A stretch of 64,000 bases of DNA from an uncultured Bacteroidota bacterium. GTDB taxonomy: Bacteria > Bacteroidota > Bacteroidia > Bacteroidales > P3. How positions within the stretch are numbered: position 1 is the stretch's first letter; each line of letters starts with the position of its first letter. Both the position numbers and the translations under genes were made by a program. The stretch spans positions 62,001-126,000 of the forward strand of contig CACXXO010000007.1 in NCBI GenBank assembly GCA_902771735.1. Direction: 5' to 3'. This document shows, piece by piece, positions 24,301 through 31,403 of this stretch. The notes under the pieces were generated by a model that saw only the letters and a list, made by a program, of their open reading frames with translations, searched no databases and had not been told where the DNA came from.

Positions 24301-26029
24301 GTCCTGCACGACCTGCCTCCTGTATATAGTTCTCCAACGAATCGCTAATATCATAGTGGACAACCAATCCGACATCTTTTTTATCTACACCCATACCAAA
24401 GGCAGATGTGGCAACAATCACTTGAGCATCACCGCTCATAAAAGCCTCTTGGTTGCGAATCTTGTCTGCCGCTTCCATTTTGCCGTTAAATGGGAGGGCT
24501 CTTATTCCATCCGACCTTAACTTTGCTGCCAGCTCCTTAGTGCGTTTGGTTCGGGCACAGTATACAATAGCAGGACAGGATCGTCCAATGAGCAATGACC
24601 GGAGCAGATGGTATTTTTCATCATGAGTGTTCGCTTGCAGAACAGAATAACGTAGATTCTTTCGCTCAGAACTTGCTGTGAAGAGCCGCAACTCTACACC
24701 TATTTTCTGCCTGAAATAGTCGCAAATATCAGCAACCACCTTAGGCTTTGCGGTAGCTGTGAAGCAGCTGACAGGAATTGGATTCTTCTGTTTCTTTTGT
24801 TCCTGTATATGTCTGATAAAATCGCCTATATACAGATAATCCACACGGAAATCCTGCCCCCAAGCGGAAAAACAGTGAGCTTCATCGATAACAAATCTAA
24901 CTACGTTTCGTCCCAACAACAATCGCTCGATGGTTTTATTTCGCAACATCTCCGGGGAAATGTATAGCATATCAGCAGAACCTTCCGCCACCTGTTGAAT
25001 AGCAGCGGAACGTTCTATGGGATCGAGTAGACCGTTTATCGTTACAGCTGTAGAAATACCTCGATTGGAAAGATTATCCACTTGGTCCTTCATTAGTGAC
25101 TGAAGGGGAGAAATAACTACGGTTAACCCCCGTTCGTTTCGCCCCAAAAGGAGTGCCGGTAGTTGAAATGTCAGGCTTTTCCCTCCTCCTGTTGGGAAAA
25201 TGCATAGCAAAGATTCGTTTCGAATAGCACTTTCTACCGCTTGCTGTTGCATGGGGACTCCGTCGAAAAGTCGAAATTCCTTATAGCCAAAAAACTCCTT
25301 TAGTGCTGCATGTGCATCGAGCCGCTTGCTGCAATACTCACACCCATCACAAGGTGTACCGCATAGTAGGTGAATCACATTTGTCACCTTCGGATATGTG
25401 TGCACAACCCAGGGAGGAGTAATTGAACCAGGGTCACCAACCCCTATGATAGATAGAGCAAATGCCAATTCCACAGGATATTTGTCTGCAACCGCAGCAA
25501 CATTGGCATTGCTGCATATATAACCTTTGTATTCCTGTCTGATAATATCAGCAACAACCCAACTAAAGGGGAAAGAAATGTCTATGCCAATATATTCAAA
25601 GAACGCCTTAAACTCCGCTACATTGCGGAGTAACAGATAATAGATGGTTTTTCGTCTTTCGGGCAAGCGTTTCCATGCTGTTAATTCGTCATAAAAAAGG
25701 TCTCGCGCTTTGATAGCATCATTCAACGGATTATTCAGCTCATCTACCTGAAGTTTGTCATCCTTTACCAAACGGTGATAAGGTCTTTGCGGAAACAGGA
25801 GTGGAGAAAGATAAAGTGTATCTATTGCGTGAATCTGTTGCGGAATATGAAGATACTGTAAGTCGTGATGGATGATATTATGCCCACATACGAATCCACA
25901 GTCTTTTATGAAAAGAGCGAAATCGCTAAGGGAACGGGAATGAATTTGCGCACCGTCTTCCCGTATCGCACCATAGTCCATCGTACGTCTCGAATCAATG
26001 CCGACCTCTGTATCTATGAATGCAATCAT
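21326..26029 (-). CDS. Giant fusion: DEDD exonuclease - RecQ helicase - UvrD helicase
   Basis: The 1567-residue protein has three enzymatic modules. Residues 1-115 look like a DnaQ-type 3'-5' exonuclease (FIDTEVG with Asp6/Glu8, HHDLQYL with Asp56, Asp104), though the usual final histidine seems to be an asparagine. A C-x3-C-x2-C-x2-C zinc-like motif follows (223-233). Residues 255-700 form a RecQ-type SF2 helicase (GGGKS 281-285, DEAH 382-385, YIQEAGRAGRD about 568-578). Residues 1030-1560 form a UvrD-type SF1 helicase (GPGSGKT 1053-1059, DEAQD 1159-1163, DDDQNIYHFRG, STIHKAKGREFD, YVGMTRARHNLY). It starts 10 bp after the nuclease-helicase gene and is AT-richer than the flanking housekeeping genes. 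A role in genome defence or recombination is inferred. Confidence 0.87.
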   Translation of the reverse strand: MIAFIDTEVGIDSRRTMDYGAIREDGAQIHSRSLSDFALFIKDCGFVCGHNIIHHDLQYLHIPQQIHAIDTLYLSPLLFPQRPYHRLVKDDKLQVDELNNPLNDAIKARDLFYDELTAWKRLPERRKTIYYLLLRNVAEFKAFFEYIGIDISFPFSWVVADIIRQEYKGYICSNANVAAVADKYPVELAFALSIIGVGDPGSITPPWVVHTYPKVTNVIHLLCGTPCDGCEYCSKRLDAHAALKEFFGYKEFRLFDGVPMQQQAVESAIRNESLLCIFPTGGGKSLTFQLPALLLGRNERGLTVVISPLQSLMKDQVDNLSNRGISTAVTINGLLDPIERSAAIQQVAEGSADMLYISPEMLRNKTIERLLLGRNVVRFVIDEAHCFSAWGQDFRVDYLYIGDFIRHIQEQKKQKNPIPVSCFTATAKPKVVADICDYFRQKIGVELRLFTASSERKNLRYSVLQANTHDEKYHLLRSLLIGRSCPAIVYCARTKRTKELAAKLRSDGIRALPFNGKMEAADKIRNQEAFMSGDAQVIVATSAFGMGVDKKDVGLVVHYDISDSLENYIQEAGRAGRDPKMEADCYVLYSDNDLDKHFILLNQTKLSLSEIRQVWRAVRDMTVQRPTIGCSALEIARKAGWSDEVPDIETRVRAALAALENAGFIVRGSNSPHLFATGITVNTMDEVRHRLSVSPLFDDTTREQSARIIGSLISKRATSANNNEAESRIDYLADLLGMTKETVISSINLMRQEGILADTQDMQIWVDKINLKRLLDITLQLEQFLIQQITKGCPHLNYKQLNQQALMEGLKNSTPRRLRTLLSFLALKGYLRKSEHAESDSVSIYLLLEKDDINARFGRRADLCYYIVSTIGAQAVQLHKENPSQYVTFSLVDQLRNYNDTHITLEPKPSLADMQEAFLYLSRNEVLKIDGGFMVIYNTMQLERKVERRTQYGKEQYRLLDAFYRQRMQQIHIVGEYANMMVKDYPAATKYVNDYFTLDYNLFIRQYFKGERKTEISRNITPSKYHQLFATLSARQRQIIDDKESQYIVVAAGPGSGKTRVLVHKLASLLLMEDVKHEQLLMLTFSRAATTEFKRRLIDLVGNAAHYVDIKTFHSFAFDLLGQLGSLEEVDQVVDRAAEMIEKGEVEEKKVAKSVLVIDEAQDMSKEDFRLVRALLQRNEEMRIIAVGDDDQNIYHFRGSNSAYMRSLVDQQGATLYEMTDNYRSDQAIVNFANDFVCRIPNRMKCSPIVSTSESLGSVDFLPKSSFSTITETPFADTTAILTFTNEEALQAAYHLERQGYHPLLIQATEGFRFINLAEIRYFVKQFGKDSDIVIPKDVWETAKQRTEQTYANSRILPVIQRFWKDYEQTHRSFYRTDLRQFLLESNIEDFASIDGKSVYVSTIHKAKGREFDAVHLWLFGLHDIDVDTLRTLYVGMTRARHNLYIHSDSPLFGQRPLDVQKQQEKRIIITLSMRDVWLDYFRDHKAEVLALRSGDKLRYRNGILYSEQNQPIASLSKGKREDISKLNQQGYQVVDAEVSYVLAWRPREEPQEVAVCLANLYLEKVL

Positions 26030-26039
26030 TCTCTTTGAA

Positions 26040-28163
26040 TTAAATTTCTTTTATACCTAGCGATTTCAAATAGTTAAACGTCCCATCATAAAACTCGGGC
26101 AAGCGTGTGGGGTCTTCGGGATAGCCTTCTGGTGTTAGGTTGGAATTGCCTTTTGGAACGCAGATAACAATTCCTTGACGGGCACGTGTCAGAAGTACGC
26201 GGTAGGCGTTGAGCATGTATTTTTGGTTCTCCTCGTTGTTCTCTGGTGTCCACTTGTTGCGCCCATTGAACTTGTAGTATTTCCACTCGCCATTCTCGCA
26301 ACGCATATCAGCATCCCACAGGATACAGGCGTAGTCGAGTTCCAATCCCTGTACCTGTATCTCGGTGGCGGCATCCTCCAGGTAGTTAGATGAACGGACG
26401 TCGGTCTTGTCCTCGAGGAACCAATGAACGGCATTGCCCTCATCCTGAGGCAACACATTAACGGCCAGCGGCTTGAAACGGGCTGCCACTTTGGTAACAA
26501 GAACGCCCGTCTGTTGGGTACCACGAGCCTTATTGCGTAGCCACTTGCGGGCAGTATCCATATCGCGTGTGAGCACGACGGGATAGTTGCGACCCGCCAC
26601 ATCTCGATACAATTCGACAGCATCTGGACGGAAAGAGAGTAGCGAATGTACGAAGGCGGATAGGGTTTCTGCACGGAAAGAACGAAGGCTGACAGCCAAA
26701 TGCAAATCGTCGGAGAATGTTACCTTGTTGTTCTCCGCGAGCAGTTCATTAACTCGTCCTTCTGCATATTCAGCATCTGTCAGCTTGTCGGATATAAAGA
26801 TATTCCAATGACGGAACTGATTATTGAGTGCCCTGATCCACTCTGTGATGCCGGCCTCACCGGTGTTGATTTCCTGACCACCACCTACCAAACAGACAAT
26901 GACGGCCCAATCCTCGCGTTGGTCGAGCGACCAGATGAGGAACTCGGCCTCAGACATAGGGAAGTTGGGTACTTTGAGTTTGTTGCCGTACGTGCCTCCA
27001 CGTTTCAGATAGTCGGCAATACGTTTGTGTGTCCAGCTGCGCTGAGCTTCGTCGAAGATGGCCACGTGCTCCACCTCTCCATAGCCAGTATGCTCCAACC
27101 GGATGGCTTTTTCGGGGTCAATCTCCACCACGCCATTCTCCACGGGATTCTTTATTTTGGCAAGCATATTGTCGCGGTAGCGGTGGATGATTTGGATGAA
27201 CTCACTGACTTCGCGTCGCGAGTCAGAAAGACGTTTCTTTTCTCCCCTTTCAGTACATTTCTTCTGGTTATCGCGGGCCAATGCTTCGGTCAGCACAGCC
27301 ACCAAAGGACCGTTGCCCGATAGGTAAACAGCTCCGTTTTCCTTATCTAACTCGCCATTCTGATAGGTCTGTTTGATGGCTACATCGAGACCTACTAGTG
27401 TTTTGCCGGCACCGGGGACGCCAGTCACAAAACAGATGCTCTTCTTGTTATGAGCCTTGCTTCGCTGGATGACCTGAAGAATGTAGTTGATGGTGCGGTC
27501 GGTAGAGACTTCGTCGGCCTCGTGGCGGGTGATATCCTCCACTGAGTGGTTCTCATAGAGCGCTCGTGCCGCCTCGATAATGGTGGGCGTAGGCGTGTAA
27601 GGGCTGATGAGCCAATCGGTTATTGTGCTCTTGTCTTCTGTGGCGTGTGCGTGATTCAGAACGTTGGAGATTAACGTCTGGAGATGGTCGGCACCCGAAA
27701 TAAGTGGGTTGTATATCTGGTCGTCGTAGACAGACGGCTGAAACGTCGTTGAAGAAGTGGTGCGCTTAGTGGGTACAAGGACGGGAACAATCACTCGGTC
27801 GTGACTGAAACGATGGAAGTTCTTCAGGTCGAGTGCATAATCCATCACCTGTTCCACATCGGCTTGCAGGACGTCTTTCTGCCCCACCTTGAATTCAAGA
27901 CAGAAGATGATGCCACGAAGCAACAGGACCACATCGATGCGCTTGCCCAATCGTGGTATTTCGTATTCGAAGATTATTTGCGCGTTCTCACCCTTCCAAG
28001 GTATCAATACCTGTTGCATGATGTCTATCTCGCCCATCCAGGCCTCGTCGGTTGTAGTCAATGCGTCGCCATGATAGTTGCTATGGAGAGTGCCCAAAAC
28101 AGCAAGGCGTTCCTGCTCAAGGAATTCCTTAAAGGTATTTGCATATAGACATCTGTTTAGCAT
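26040..28163 (-). CDS. PD-(D/E)XK nuclease - DUF2075 (Schlafen-like) helicase fusion
   Basis: The 707-residue protein has an N-terminal nuclease-like region with the PD-(D/E)XK pattern RIDVVLL ... LEFKVG (Asp77, Glu90, Lys92) and a C-terminal DUF2075 SF1-like ATPase with GVPGAGKT (248-255), FDEAQRSW (about 370-377) and a late RVLLTRARQG motif. The start was moved to 28163 because a promoter (-7 box 28183-28190) lies over the longer start at 28193. It is the first gene of an operon with the giant exonuclease-RecQ-UvrD fusion. DUF2075 proteins commonly appear in defence and mobile regions; the exact task here is inference. Confidence 0.85.
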   Translation of the reverse strand: MLNRCLYANTFKEFLEQERLAVLGTLHSNYHGDALTTTDEAWMGEIDIMQQVLIPWKGENAQIIFEYEIPRLGKRIDVVLLLRGIIFCLEFKVGQKDVLQADVEQVMDYALDLKNFHRFSHDRVIVPVLVPTKRTTSSTTFQPSVYDDQIYNPLISGADHLQTLISNVLNHAHATEDKSTITDWLISPYTPTPTIIEAARALYENHSVEDITRHEADEVSTDRTINYILQVIQRSKAHNKKSICFVTGVPGAGKTLVGLDVAIKQTYQNGELDKENGAVYLSGNGPLVAVLTEALARDNQKKCTERGEKKRLSDSRREVSEFIQIIHRYRDNMLAKIKNPVENGVVEIDPEKAIRLEHTGYGEVEHVAIFDEAQRSWTHKRIADYLKRGGTYGNKLKVPNFPMSEAEFLIWSLDQREDWAVIVCLVGGGQEINTGEAGITEWIRALNNQFRHWNIFISDKLTDAEYAEGRVNELLAENNKVTFSDDLHLAVSLRSFRAETLSAFVHSLLSFRPDAVELYRDVAGRNYPVVLTRDMDTARKWLRNKARGTQQTGVLVTKVAARFKPLAVNVLPQDEGNAVHWFLEDKTDVRSSNYLEDAATEIQVQGLELDYACILWDADMRCENGEWKYYKFNGRNKWTPENNEENQKYMLNAYRVLLTRARQGIVICVPKGNSNLTPEGYPEDPTRLPEFYDGTFNYLKSLGIKEI

Positions 28164-28182
28164 TTCTATTAAATTGAATTTG

Positions 28183-28213
28183 CAAAGGTACAAATAATTC
28201 TTGAGTTGACAAA
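28183..28213 (-). promoter_or_regulatory. Promoter of the nuclease-helicase operon
   Basis: On the minus strand TTTG (28213-28210) and TACCTTTG (28190-28183) are 19 bp apart, a consensus Bacteroidetes promoter. The predicted transcript start near 28177 places the ATG at 28163 as the first usable start. Confidence 0.8.
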
Positions 28214-28364
28214 AAAACTTTACTATTGATAATTATATCATCGATAGGACCATTGTCTCACTAATAGGCGTTTGATCTATTACCTGCATGCTACATTTGG
28301 TTTGTTCCCTCCCCGACATTGTTGGCGAGAATCTGCGGCAGATGCAAGGCAAGAAGCCTGTATT

Positions 28365-28546
28365 TCAAAGTCTTGAAACTGATGGGCGCATCAGTCGTTT
28401 AAAAGTGCGCACATCCCACTTTTGAGCGATGCACTCTTTCTCGTAAAAACTACGCTCAAGGTTGTCATCTATTTTGATCAATTCTCCTATATGCGACCAC
28501 GTCAAATTGTCAGACATGTCTGACAATTGGGATATAGCAGATATAA
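28365..28546 (-). pseudogene. YhcG/DUF1016-type nuclease gene remnant
   Basis: The minus strand encodes NLTWSHIGELIKIDDN, LERSFYEKECIAQKWDVRTF and KRLM, matching the middle of YhcG-type (DUF1016) PDDEXK nuclease proteins, which often accompany restriction-modification systems. The frame ends at a stop at 28365-28367 and begins after an in-frame stop near 28547, so only about 60 residues of about 350 remain. Inside it lies a 24-bp perfect palindrome (28505-28528). Confidence 0.65.
28505..28528. repeat. 24-bp perfect palindrome
   Basis: The sequence AATTGTCAGACA followed by its exact reverse complement TGTCTGACAATT forms a perfect palindrome without a spacer. It lies inside the YhcG-like remnant and reads SDMSDN there. 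Confidence 0.8.
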
Positions 28547-28565
28547 GTTAAAAAAAACATAGAGG

Positions 28566-28631
28566 GAGTAAAGAAGGGGCGTAGAAGGCTGCACCACCGA
28601 AGCGCCACCGAAGGATTGTCGAAGGATTGGC
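28566..28631. repeat. Tandem 11-bp-period repeat tract (diverged)
   Basis: On the minus strand, units CAATCCTTCGA, CAATCCTTCGG, TGGCGCTTCGG, TGGTGCAGCCT, TCTACGCCCCT and TCTTTACTCCC follow each other with an 11-bp period. The unit differs from the GGTAGGAGTTG family but the period is the same. Confidence 0.55.
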
Positions 28632-28946
28632 ATAAAAAAGGCACCGTTATTGCGGTGTTCTTTCTGTACCACCTGGGTTTAGGACTACCCACATTTGACA
28701 CAATTAACACTCACGCCCTATGTTTAGCGCGAACACCCGTGTATCGACTGATTGCAGGAAGTGTATGAAGTGCTAATTCGGTATCCTCAGCTTAATCAAG
28801 GATGCTCAACTCTTATATTACTCTGTTTTTCTTATTGATACGTTTCTTATTATTCTTTGTTTACATCTGCAAATATACATATTTTTTTTCATTCTACCAG
28901 ATGTCGGTGACAATATGGTGGACACTTTGCTGGAAAAAATCCTTTT
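28632..28946. other. Intergenic stretch without a recognisable gene
   Basis: This AT-richer region holds no frame I can support. Downstream of the repeat tract it shows no promoter or terminator with a clear match. It may contain further decayed accessory sequence. Confidence 0.4.
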
Positions 28947-29669
28947 TCACCCTTCGTATTCTCTCAATAAGTTGCGTTTCTTATTGGAACCTACCCGCGA
29001 GGGAGATGTTTGGATTGGCAGGGAGAGGTGAATGGTGTCGGAGGTGCGGGAGTAGGTGGAGCGGAGGAAGGCGTAGAGGTGGAGAGAGTGGGGGTCGGTT
29101 TGCGGGATTGCCGGAGTGGATTCCTCCTGGGTGTTTGGGATGGGTTGGAGCCATTCGGGAGGGAGGACGGCGGTGACGAGGCCGGCGGAACGGGGAACGG
29201 GGGTGGCGAGACGGCCGGTGCAGAGGGCGGGGAAGTAGACGAAGAGGTAGAACTCGTCGGTGGCACGGCCGCCATAGACACGACTGTCGAAAGTGACGGT
29301 AAGGACATTGCCGTCGATGGAGGCCGAAGTGATTTCCACTCGCTCCACAGTGCCGCGACTGACGATGATGCGAGGGAGGTCGACCTGGCCGTCGGGAGTA
29401 AAGCAATCCTTGTTGAGGTGCTTGAAGATGGAGTAGGTGCTGTCCTTCTTCCGAACGGCATGCCAGTGGAGGCCGACGAGGTGTGCCTCCTTCATGTAGG
29501 ACGAGAGCTTGGATATTATCGCGAAGTTGCTGCGATGGGCCTGTTGCGCCTCAGTTTTCGGGTTGGCCACAGAAGTGGGCATGGAACGCTCGCATTGCCG
29601 ACCGTGCCAGGTGTAATATATCTTGTTGCCGAGTTTACCGCTCTCGTAATCGCCCTGTTTTCTTGCCAT
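28947..29669 (-). CDS. DUF6266-like protein of unknown function
   Basis: The 240-residue protein starts MARKQGDYESGKLGNKIYYT, with WHGRQCERSMPTSVANPKTE and AQQAHRSNFA following. This N-terminal pattern (short Gly-rich lead, W-x-G-R, then NPxTxAQxxxRxxF) is typical of DUF6266-type Bacteroidetes proteins, whose function is unknown. The rest is a predicted beta-rich domain (VERVEITSASIDGNVLTVTF). A longer frame upstream is rejected because the extension reads through the repeat at 29797-29851 and lacks similarity. It stands alone, between the island and kbl. Confidence 0.62.
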   Translation of the reverse strand: MARKQGDYESGKLGNKIYYTWHGRQCERSMPTSVANPKTEAQQAHRSNFAIISKLSSYMKEAHLVGLHWHAVRKKDSTYSIFKHLNKDCFTPDGQVDLPRIIVSRGTVERVEITSASIDGNVLTVTFDSRVYGGRATDEFYLFVYFPALCTGRLATPVPRSAGLVTAVLPPEWLQPIPNTQEESTPAIPQTDPHSLHLYAFLRSTYSRTSDTIHLSLPIQTSPSRVGSNKKRNLLREYEG

Positions 29670-29796
29670 AATAACCAATATTTGATAATATACCAAACGC
29701 AGGAATGGACTTTTTATTGTGTCGGGATGGGGCTTAGGGCGCCGAAAGAACATGGGAGGTACCTTAGATGCACCACGAGAGCACCTCCTTGTTACC

Positions 29797-29851
29797 ATAG
29801 AGTTGGTTTAGAATTGGTGTAGAGTTGGTATAGACTTGGTGTAGGGATGCT
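29797..29851. repeat. 11-bp tandem repeat tract, copy D (diverged)
   Basis: Five consecutive 11-bp units (ATAGAGTTGGT, TTAGAATTGGT, GTAGAGTTGGT, ATAGACTTGGT, GTAGGGATGCT) follow TTACC. Unit length, number and the GAGTTGG core agree with copies A-C, but the CCTACCGTGGTAGG core is missing. Confidence 0.7.
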
Positions 29852-29884
29852 ATAGGCCTTCCGCACAACATAACTCTCTGACTT

Positions 29885-29907
29885 ATATTCTTCTAAAAGA
29901 AGAATAT
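29885..29907. repeat. AT-rich hairpin
   Basis: ATATTCTTCT (29885-29894) pairs perfectly with AGAAGAATAT (29898-29907) across three A residues. It lies between two other repeat structures in the 309-bp gap before kbl; the rest of the gap shows no gene. Confidence 0.6.
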
Positions 29908-29930
29908 ATAGTAATTGTCGGGGTGCAAGA

Positions 29931-29956
29931 AGAGGGCGCCCGTTTGGGCGCCCTCT
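29931..29956 (-). terminator. Terminator of kbl
   Basis: AGAGGGCGCCC (29931-29941) pairs perfectly with GGGCGCCCTCT (29946-29956) across four bases, 23 bp after the kbl stop. A clean T-run is missing on the minus strand, so strength is uncertain. Confidence 0.65.
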
Positions 29957-29978
29957 TTGCTATCGTAAAGTCGCTACC

Positions 29979-31160
29979 TTATTTCTCGATTTCGGCACGG
30001 ACTTTCTTGAAGGCCTCGATGCACTTGTCGAGGTGCTCGTGCTCGTGGGCAGCGCTGATCTGGACGCGGATACGGGCCTGGCCTTTCGGGACGACGGGAT
30101 AATAGAAGCCGGTGACGAAGATGCCTTCTTCCTGCATCTTGGCGGCATACTGCTGGCTCTTGGCGGCGTCGTAGATCATGACGGCGCAGATGGCACTCTC
30201 GCTGGGCTTGCAGTCGAAGCCTTCTTCCTTCATGCGGCGCAGGAAGTAGTCGGTGTTCTCGTGCAGCTTGTCCTGTAGGGCGTTGGTCTCGCTCATGAGC
30301 TCGAACATGCGGATGCCGGCGGCCACAAGGCCGGGAGCCATCGAGTTGCTGAAGAGGTAGGGACGGCTGCGCTGACGGAGCATGTCGATGATTTCTTTCT
30401 TACCGGTGGTGAAACCGCCCATGGCGCCGCCAAAGGCTTTTCCGAGGGTGCCGGTGAGGATCTCAATCTTGCCACGCAGGTTGTAGCGCTCGGTGACACC
30501 GCGACCGGTCTTGCCGACGACGCCGGCGGAGTGGCTCTCGTCGACCATCACCATGGCGTCGTACTTGTTGGCGAGCTCGTAGATCTTGTCGAGCGGGCAG
30601 ACGTTGCCGTCCATGGAGAAGACGCCGTCGGTGACGATGATGCGGAAGCGGTTCTTCTGAGCGGCCTTGAGCTGCTCCTCGAGGTCGGCCATATCAGCGT
30701 TGGCATAGCGGTAGCGCTGGGCCTTGCAGAGGCGGACGCCGTCGATGATGGAGGCGTGGTTGAGGGCATCGGAGATGATGGCATCCTCTTCGGTGAGGAG
30801 GGGCTCGAAGACACCGCCGTTGGCGTCGAAGCAGGCGGCGTAGAGGATGGTGTCCTCGGTGCCGAAGAATTCGGCGATTTTCTTCTCGAGCTGCTTATGG
30901 AGGTCCTGACAGCCGCAGATGAAGCGGACGGAGGCCATGCCGAAGCCGCGGGCGTCCATGCCCTTCTTGGCGGCGGCGATGAGCTCGGGGTTGTCGGCGA
31001 GGCCGAGGTAGTTGTTGGCGCAGAAGTTGAGGCACTTCTTGCCCTTCACCATGATTTCGGCGCCCTGGGGGCTCTCGATGATGCGTTCATTCTTGTAAAG
31101 ACCGGCGGCCTCGATGTCGGCCAGCTCTTTCTGCAGGTGCTGTTGGAATTTGGTGTACAT
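29979..31160 (-). CDS. kbl: Glycine C-acetyltransferase (2-amino-3-ketobutyrate CoA ligase)
   Basis: The 393-residue PLP enzyme of the alpha-oxoamine synthase family shows NFCANNYLGLADNPEL (about 45-60), FGMASVRFICGCQDLH, the DESHSAGVVGKTGRG motif (Asp about 207) and the PLP lysine in TGTLGKAFGGAMGG. It cleaves 2-amino-3-ketobutyrate with CoA into glycine and acetyl-CoA in threonine breakdown. The partner threonine dehydrogenase is not next to it; the gene is alone with its own promoter. The close relative serine palmitoyltransferase, common in Bacteroidetes, is less likely given the RFICGCQDLH motif. Confidence 0.93.
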   Translation of the reverse strand: MYTKFQQHLQKELADIEAAGLYKNERIIESPQGAEIMVKGKKCLNFCANNYLGLADNPELIAAAKKGMDARGFGMASVRFICGCQDLHKQLEKKIAEFFGTEDTILYAACFDANGGVFEPLLTEEDAIISDALNHASIIDGVRLCKAQRYRYANADMADLEEQLKAAQKNRFRIIVTDGVFSMDGNVCPLDKIYELANKYDAMVMVDESHSAGVVGKTGRGVTERYNLRGKIEILTGTLGKAFGGAMGGFTTGKKEIIDMLRQRSRPYLFSNSMAPGLVAAGIRMFELMSETNALQDKLHENTDYFLRRMKEEGFDCKPSESAICAVMIYDAAKSQQYAAKMQEEGIFVTGFYYPVVPKGQARIRVQISAAHEHEHLDKCIEAFKKVRAEIEK

Positions 31161-31241
31161 AATTACAAATTTTGTTATTATTACTATTTTACTTTCTGAC
31201 TTTTAGTGTTTTATCCGTATAAAACCCGAATTATCAACCTA

Positions 31242-31273
31242 CAAAAATACAAAAAAAACTTTTCGCCACCAAA
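31242..31273 (-). promoter_or_regulatory. Promoter of kbl
   Basis: On the minus strand TTTG (31273-31270) and TATTTTTG (31249-31242) are 20 bp apart. The leader to the start codon is about 75 nt. Confidence 0.72.
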
Positions 31274-31403
31274 TTTTTTTCCATCGGCGCAACAAAAATA
31301 CGCCCCCTCTTCCTTTTGCAGCAAACGCTGCGAGGGGAGGGGCAGGCCACGGGGCTGAAGAGGAAGAATGGGGAGGTGAGGAATGGTGGGTGAGAAGAAG
31401 CCT

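Noticed and set aside
28288-28431. Short plus-strand frame (47 codons) before the nuclease-helicase operon
   Set aside because: It has no recognisable motif, and the opposite strand here carries the YhcG-like remnant and other decayed sequence.
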